Origin: Planctomycetota bacterium
GTDB taxonomy: Bacteria > Planctomycetota > B15-G4
Direction: 5' to 3'
Assembly: GCA_029259745.1 (NCBI GenBank)
Contig: JAJDEO010000020.1
Location: 186,001 to 250,000, forward strand
DNA length: 64,000 nt
The notes under the pieces are model-generated. The model was not told the origin of the DNA, did not search any database, and saw only the letters and a program-made list of their open reading frames with translations. The position numbers were made by a program, and so were the translations under genes. Below are positions 60,779-64,000 of this stretch, piece by piece (position 1 is the first letter of the stretch; each line of letters opens with the position of its first letter).

Positions 60779-61866
60779 CGACGTCCGTTTCGTGCGAGGC
60801 GATCGATCAGCAGGCGATGGAAGTGGTGCACGCCCTGCTCTTCGGTGGGCGAGTAGCGTCCCGCGCGTCGTCCAAGGCGAGTCGAGATGCCCTGTTGGAC
60901 GCGTTCGACGACGGCTTCGTCTTCGAGTTCGACCTGATGGAGGTCGGCGCCGGCGCCGATGTCGAGCTGGGCGGCGTCGCTGATCCACGTCTCGAAGCGC
61001 ACCTGCGTGCGGCCGGCGCCGCGCGGCTCGACGCTGTTGAGCGACAGTCCCCAGGGGTAGACGTTGAGCATCAGGTTCGGGAAGAGCCACAAGTAGTAGG
61101 CGGCGACGCGCTGGCCTTCGTGCGGATGGCCGGCCGGCAACGAGAGTGCGGGCTCGTCGTCGGACGCCGTGGCCCACTGCAGCACGCCGTCGTCGACGGG
61201 CTCGGTCTGGTAGGCGTCGAGATCGATCGCGCGTGAAAGTCCCGGGTGCACGAAGGGCACGTGGAAGCCCTCGAGGTAGTTGTCGACGTAAAGCAGCCAC
61301 TCGGCGTCGACGTCGTAGGTGCGGCTGCGTTGGGGCTCGAAGACGAGCGGCGCGTCGAGGAACGGCGCGAGGTAGTGACGTGCGGGGGCGATCCACGTTG
61401 CGAAGGCGACGTCGGCGTCGAGTGCGACGAACGTCAGCGGTCCGCAGCGACGTCGTTCGAGCTCGGCGAGGTCGTCGTCGCTCGTGGGTGCTGCGTCGAA
61501 TCCGGGCGCCGACTCGAAGCGGCCGTCGAGGCCGAAGCAGCGACCGTGGTAGCGGCAGCGCAGCCGCTGCGCATCGCTGCGCGGTTCGAGCGCGACGAGG
61601 TGGCCGCGGTGGGTGCAGACGTTCGAGAGCGCGCGCCGCTCGCCCTGCCCGTCGCAGGTGAGCACGACCGGCTCGTCGAGGCAGCCGGGCAGCAGCGTGA
61701 AGGGGCGTTGGCTCCCGGGGCCGGGCTCTTCGTGGCCAGCCGGCACGACGTGCCACGCGCGGGCGAGCACGTCCTCGCGCACGCGCTCACGCCAGGCCGC
61801 ACTCGAGTAGAACTCGAAGGGCAGCGCGCGCGCCGTACGGATGTCGGTGTCGATCGCAGGGAGCAT
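60775..61866 (-). CDS. Rieske non-haem iron oxygenase, alpha-subunit type
   Basis: These oxygenases use a Rieske cluster and mononuclear iron to hydroxylate or demethylate substrates. The 363-residue protein has both centres. Rieske ligands: Cys84-x-His86 ('CTHRG') and Cys104-x2-His107 ('CRYHGRCF'). Iron site: 'DNYLEGFHVPFVHPGL' with His202 and His207; the Asp/Glu third ligand lies in the acidic C-terminal stretch. The layout resembles choline/carnitine monooxygenase and related single-component alpha-subunits. No ferredoxin reductase gene is adjacent. ATG 61866 gives the family start. First gene of the coupled lipid unit, divergent from the acyl-CoA synthetase. Confidence 0.9.
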   Translation of the reverse strand: MLPAIDTDIRTARALPFEFYSSAAWRERVREDVLARAWHVVPAGHEEPGPGSQRPFTLLPGCLDEPVVLTCDGQGERRALSNVCTHRGHLVALEPRSDAQRLRCRYHGRCFGLDGRFESAPGFDAAPTSDDDLAELERRRCGPLTFVALDADVAFATWIAPARHYLAPFLDAPLVFEPQRSRTYDVDAEWLLYVDNYLEGFHVPFVHPGLSRAIDLDAYQTEPVDDGVLQWATASDDEPALSLPAGHPHEGQRVAAYYLWLFPNLMLNVYPWGLSLNSVEPRGAGRTQVRFETWISDAAQLDIGAGADLHQVELEDEAVVERVQQGISTRLGRRAGRYSPTEEQGVHHFHRLLIDRLARNGRR

Positions 61867-62071
61867 CGGCGCAGGATACCCAACGCCGTGGCGCCGCGCG
61901 CGGCCTGGACCGGCGCCCGACCGCCAGGCACGCTGGCGGCTCATGGCGCGCAGGAGTGTCGTCCAGGGCGCCGCTCCGCGATGTCGATGTCCACCTCTGC
62001 CGACCAGACACCATCAGCATGCACGACAGCACATCCTTCCCACGCGGTGCGAGCGTCGAGAGAGACTGCGG

Positions 62072-63553
62072 ATGACGATTCACGAGCTTCTGGCGACGGC
62101 CTTCACGCGCCACGCGGCGCGTCCCGCGATCACGACGACGTCGGGCGATCGGCTCGACTACGCGGCGCTGGCCGCGCGCGTGGATGCGACGGCGCGTTGG
62201 CTCGCCGAGCAGGGCGTGACGGCGGGCGAGCGGCTCGTCGTACGGCTCGCGAAGGGCCAGGCGTTCGTCGACATCTATCTGGCCGCGCTGCTCCGCGGGA
62301 TCGTCTTCGTGCCTGTCAACGACGGCTGCACAGCGGCTGAACTCGAGCACTACGTCGCGGACGCCGACCCGCGGCTCGTCCTGACGGATGACGACATCGA
62401 CGTACCGGCCCACGTCGAGCGCCTGCAACTCGACCCACACGGCGACGAGCACCTCGCCGACGCGGGAGCGCCGCTGCCCGCCACCACTCCCCATGCCGAC
62501 GACCTCGCCGTGCTGCTCTACACGTCGGGCACGACGGGCAAGCCCAAGGGCGCGATGCTGACGCAGGACAATCTCGGCGCCAACGTGCGAGCTCTTGCGA
62601 CGGCCTGGGAGTGGGTGCCCGACGACGTCCTCGTCCATGCCCTGCCGCTCTTCCACGTGCACGGTCTGTTCGTCGCGCTGACCGGTGCGCTCGCTGCCGG
62701 AGCCCACGCCGTGATGCTGCCGCGCTTCGCTGCCGACGCCGTGCTCGACACGATCGAGGCGTACGACGCGACGATGTTCATGGCCGTCCCGACGATGCAC
62801 CACCGCCTCGTGACGAGTGGGCGCGCGCGGGCCGCCACGTCGACCCTGCGCCTCGTCACGTCGGGCTCGGCGCCGCTGCGTCCCGAGACGGCCGCGGCCG
62901 CGCAGGCGTTCTTCGGGTGTCCGCTCGTCGAGCGCTACGGCATGACGGAGGTCGGCATCGCGGCCAGCCAGCCGCTGCACGGCGAGCAACGTCTCGGCAC
63001 GGTCGGCGTGGCGTTGCCGTCGGTGCGCCTGCGTGTCGTCGATCCGAGCACGGCAGTGGCGTGTCCGGCGGGCGACACGGGCGAGGTCCAGATCGCCGGG
63101 CCGTCGGTGTTCCCGGGCTACTGGCGTCGTACCGAGCAGACGGCTGCGACGTTCACGGACGACGGCTGGCTGCGCTCGGGGGACCTCGGCGTGCTGGCCG
63201 ACGACGGCGTCCTCACGATTCGCGGACGCAGCAAGGAACTCATCATCTCGGCGGGCTTCAACGTCTATCCGCGCGAGGTCGAGGAATGCCTCGCCGACCA
63301 TCCCGCCGTGCGCGAGGTCGCCGTCGTGGGGTTGCCCGACGATGACCGCGGGGAAGTCGTGGCGGCGGTGTTGGTCTGGGACGGCCCCGAGTCGCTCGTC
63401 GAGGACGACCTCGTGGCCCATTGCCGCGCACACCTCGCGGCCTACAAGTGCCCGTGGGTCTGGCGCACCGTCGAGTCGCTGCCGCGCAACGCGATGGGTA
63501 AGGTCCAGAAGCACACTCTCGCGCAGCAACTCGCGGACAGCCGGCGTGATTGA
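62072..63553 (+). CDS. Acyl-CoA synthetase, AMP-binding (MatB/ACSF3-like)
   Basis: Activates a carboxylic acid to its CoA thioester through an acyl-adenylate. The 493-residue protein has all core motifs: 'LLYTSGTTGKPKGAMLT', 'LPLFHVHGLFVALTG', 'CPLVERYGMTEVGI', 'GWLRSGDLGVLADDGVL', 'GRSKELIISAGFNVYPREVE' and the catalytic Lys of 'PRNAMGKVQK'. Length and the 'FHVHGL' segment fit malonyl-CoA synthetase (MatB) or ACSF3 rather than long-chain FadD; substrate not proven. The ATG at 62072 gives the family N-terminus. Divergent from the Rieske operon across 205 bases. Confidence 0.9.
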   Translation: MTIHELLATAFTRHAARPAITTTSGDRLDYAALAARVDATARWLAEQGVTAGERLVVRLAKGQAFVDIYLAALLRGIVFVPVNDGCTAAELEHYVADADPRLVLTDDDIDVPAHVERLQLDPHGDEHLADAGAPLPATTPHADDLAVLLYTSGTTGKPKGAMLTQDNLGANVRALATAWEWVPDDVLVHALPLFHVHGLFVALTGALAAGAHAVMLPRFAADAVLDTIEAYDATMFMAVPTMHHRLVTSGRARAATSTLRLVTSGSAPLRPETAAAAQAFFGCPLVERYGMTEVGIAASQPLHGEQRLGTVGVALPSVRLRVVDPSTAVACPAGDTGEVQIAGPSVFPGYWRRTEQTAATFTDDGWLRSGDLGVLADDGVLTIRGRSKELIISAGFNVYPREVEECLADHPAVREVAVVGLPDDDRGEVVAAVLVWDGPESLVEDDLVAHCRAHLAAYKCPWVWRTVESLPRNAMGKVQKHTLAQQLADSRRD

Positions 63554-63578
63554 CATCCCGCCTGTCGTGCGAGACTTT
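63550..63578 (+). promoter_or_regulatory. Candidate sigma-70-type promoter of the last gene
   Basis: A perfect TTGACA (63550-63555) overlaps the stop of the synthetase gene. Seventeen bases further on is GACTTT (63573-63578), a weak -10. It would start a transcript about 55 bases before the ATG at 63639. Confidence 0.35.
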
Positions 63579-63638
63579 GGGCGGCATGGCTGGTTTGTCG
63601 ACGGGTCGGCAGCCTCGCTCCGTCGCCGCTCCCCTCGG

Positions 63639-64000
63639 ATGTCCGTGATGCTCAGGACGCTCGCCCGCCTGTCGTTCGTCGTCGCCGCCCTCGTCGGCGC
63701 AGGGGTCGCCCAAGACGACGTGCCCGACGACGTCGGCACCGTCTACGCCGCGACGCCGCCGCTCGAACGTTCCTACGTCGGTCCGTCGGTCGCGCCGTTC
63801 GAGCACCAGAATCAGCACTACAACCTGTTTCTCCCGCCCACGCCGCCGCCGCCCGGTGGCTATCCCGTCCTGCTGCACACCGAGCTCGGTTCGTTCGTCA
63901 ACTCGAGCCTCAAGACGCAGCTCTACGCAGGTGTCGGGCTGCCGTTCATGGCGCTCGAGAACGGCTGGGCCGTGGTGTGGGGCGGCGTGACGGTTTCGCG
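63639..64000 (+). CDS. Secreted hydrolase-like protein, N-terminal fragment
   Basis: The frame is open from the ATG at 63639 to the window end (about 120 residues). A signal peptide is clear ('LARLSFVVAALVGAGVAQD', cut near 24). The mature part begins with a low-complexity acidic segment and then 'HYNLFLPPTPPPPGGYPVLL', followed by 'GLPFMALENGWAVVW'. This resembles the N-terminal strand of alpha/beta-hydrolase esterases of the 'YxLYLPxxxxGxyPvvl' kind. The catalytic part lies beyond the window. A second ATG at 63648 is an alternative start. Confidence 0.65.
   Translation, partial: MSVMLRTLARLSFVVAALVGAGVAQDDVPDDVGTVYAATPPLERSYVGPSVAPFEHQNQHYNLFLPPTPPPPGGYPVLLHTELGSFVNSSLKTQLYAGVGLPFMALENGWAVVWGGVTVS

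Noticed and set aside
1..64000. CRISPR array, IS element or prophage
   Set aside because: No regularly spaced direct repeats beyond the three 17-bp units, and no transposase, integrase or phage structural gene in any frame.

Overview
The window is high-GC DNA (about two-thirds G+C by eye) that reads as a chromosome segment of a planctomycete, probably an uncultured or deep-branching Planctomycetota lineage. The evidence is the gene style. There is a PF07638-type ECF sigma factor paired with a membrane Ser/Thr kinase carrying TPR-like repeats. There are secreted proteins with a roughly 100-residue beta domain that I recall from planctomycete exoproteomes, a sulfatase, and an MFS/acyltransferase/AMP-binding fusion. 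I see no rRNA, tRNA, CRISPR array, insertion sequence or prophage gene. Many long frames opposite or beside the real genes are GC-driven shadows and are left out.

Layout. 1-585: 3' end of a sulfatase. 781-14175: a complete 14-gene respiratory complex I operon, nuoA to nuoN, mostly coupled by 4-base start/stop overlaps, with a short NuoG. 14186-22864: a frame-broken small exported protein, a secreted M28 aminopeptidase with a PDZ-like tail, a HIT protein, and a 2083-residue alpha-2-macroglobulin lipoprotein with an intact thioester. 23487-27905: FadE acyl-CoA dehydrogenase, a Rieske-fold protein that has lost its cluster ligands, and a CrtI-like FAD oxidoreductase. 27967-33615: a GT-C-like membrane glycosyltransferase, a short chain of overlapping genes for exported unknowns (one a His-rich lipoprotein with a CxxCH haem motif), and a divergent YtxJ/Rrf2 thiol-redox pair. 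33794-43078: an amidohydrolase, the three-domain lysophospholipid transporter/acyltransferase/AMP-binding-like fusion, the kinase/sigma pair, a small Cys-rich protein and an M48 lipoprotein protease. 43126-50188: a fused hydantoinase/5-oxoprolinase, a PhcB-like methyltransferase, a decayed kinase/sigma remnant, a zinc-ribbon membrane protein and a secreted metallo-beta-lactamase-fold enzyme. 50313-56347: a phosphate and polyphosphate group (apaH, ppx, ppk1, sixA, an EEP phosphatase). 56750-63553: a secreted repeat protein, then a coupled Rieske oxygenase, acyltransferase and GT-C operon that looks like a lipid-modification unit, and a divergent acyl-CoA synthetase. 63639-64000: 5' end of a secreted hydrolase-like protein.

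The most unusual signal outside genes is a family of at least six related, imperfectly palindromic intergenic elements (near 33.6, 34.8, 47.9, 50.2, 52.8 and 56.4 kb). Five share a core close to GACGATCGTCGCGAG, and the sixth is linked through internal sequence. Other non-coding signals are three exact 11-bp-spaced repeats resembling a Pho box between ppk1 and sixA, three 17-bp tandem repeats upstream of 29962, and -10-like boxes placed so close to two start codons that leaderless transcripts are likely.
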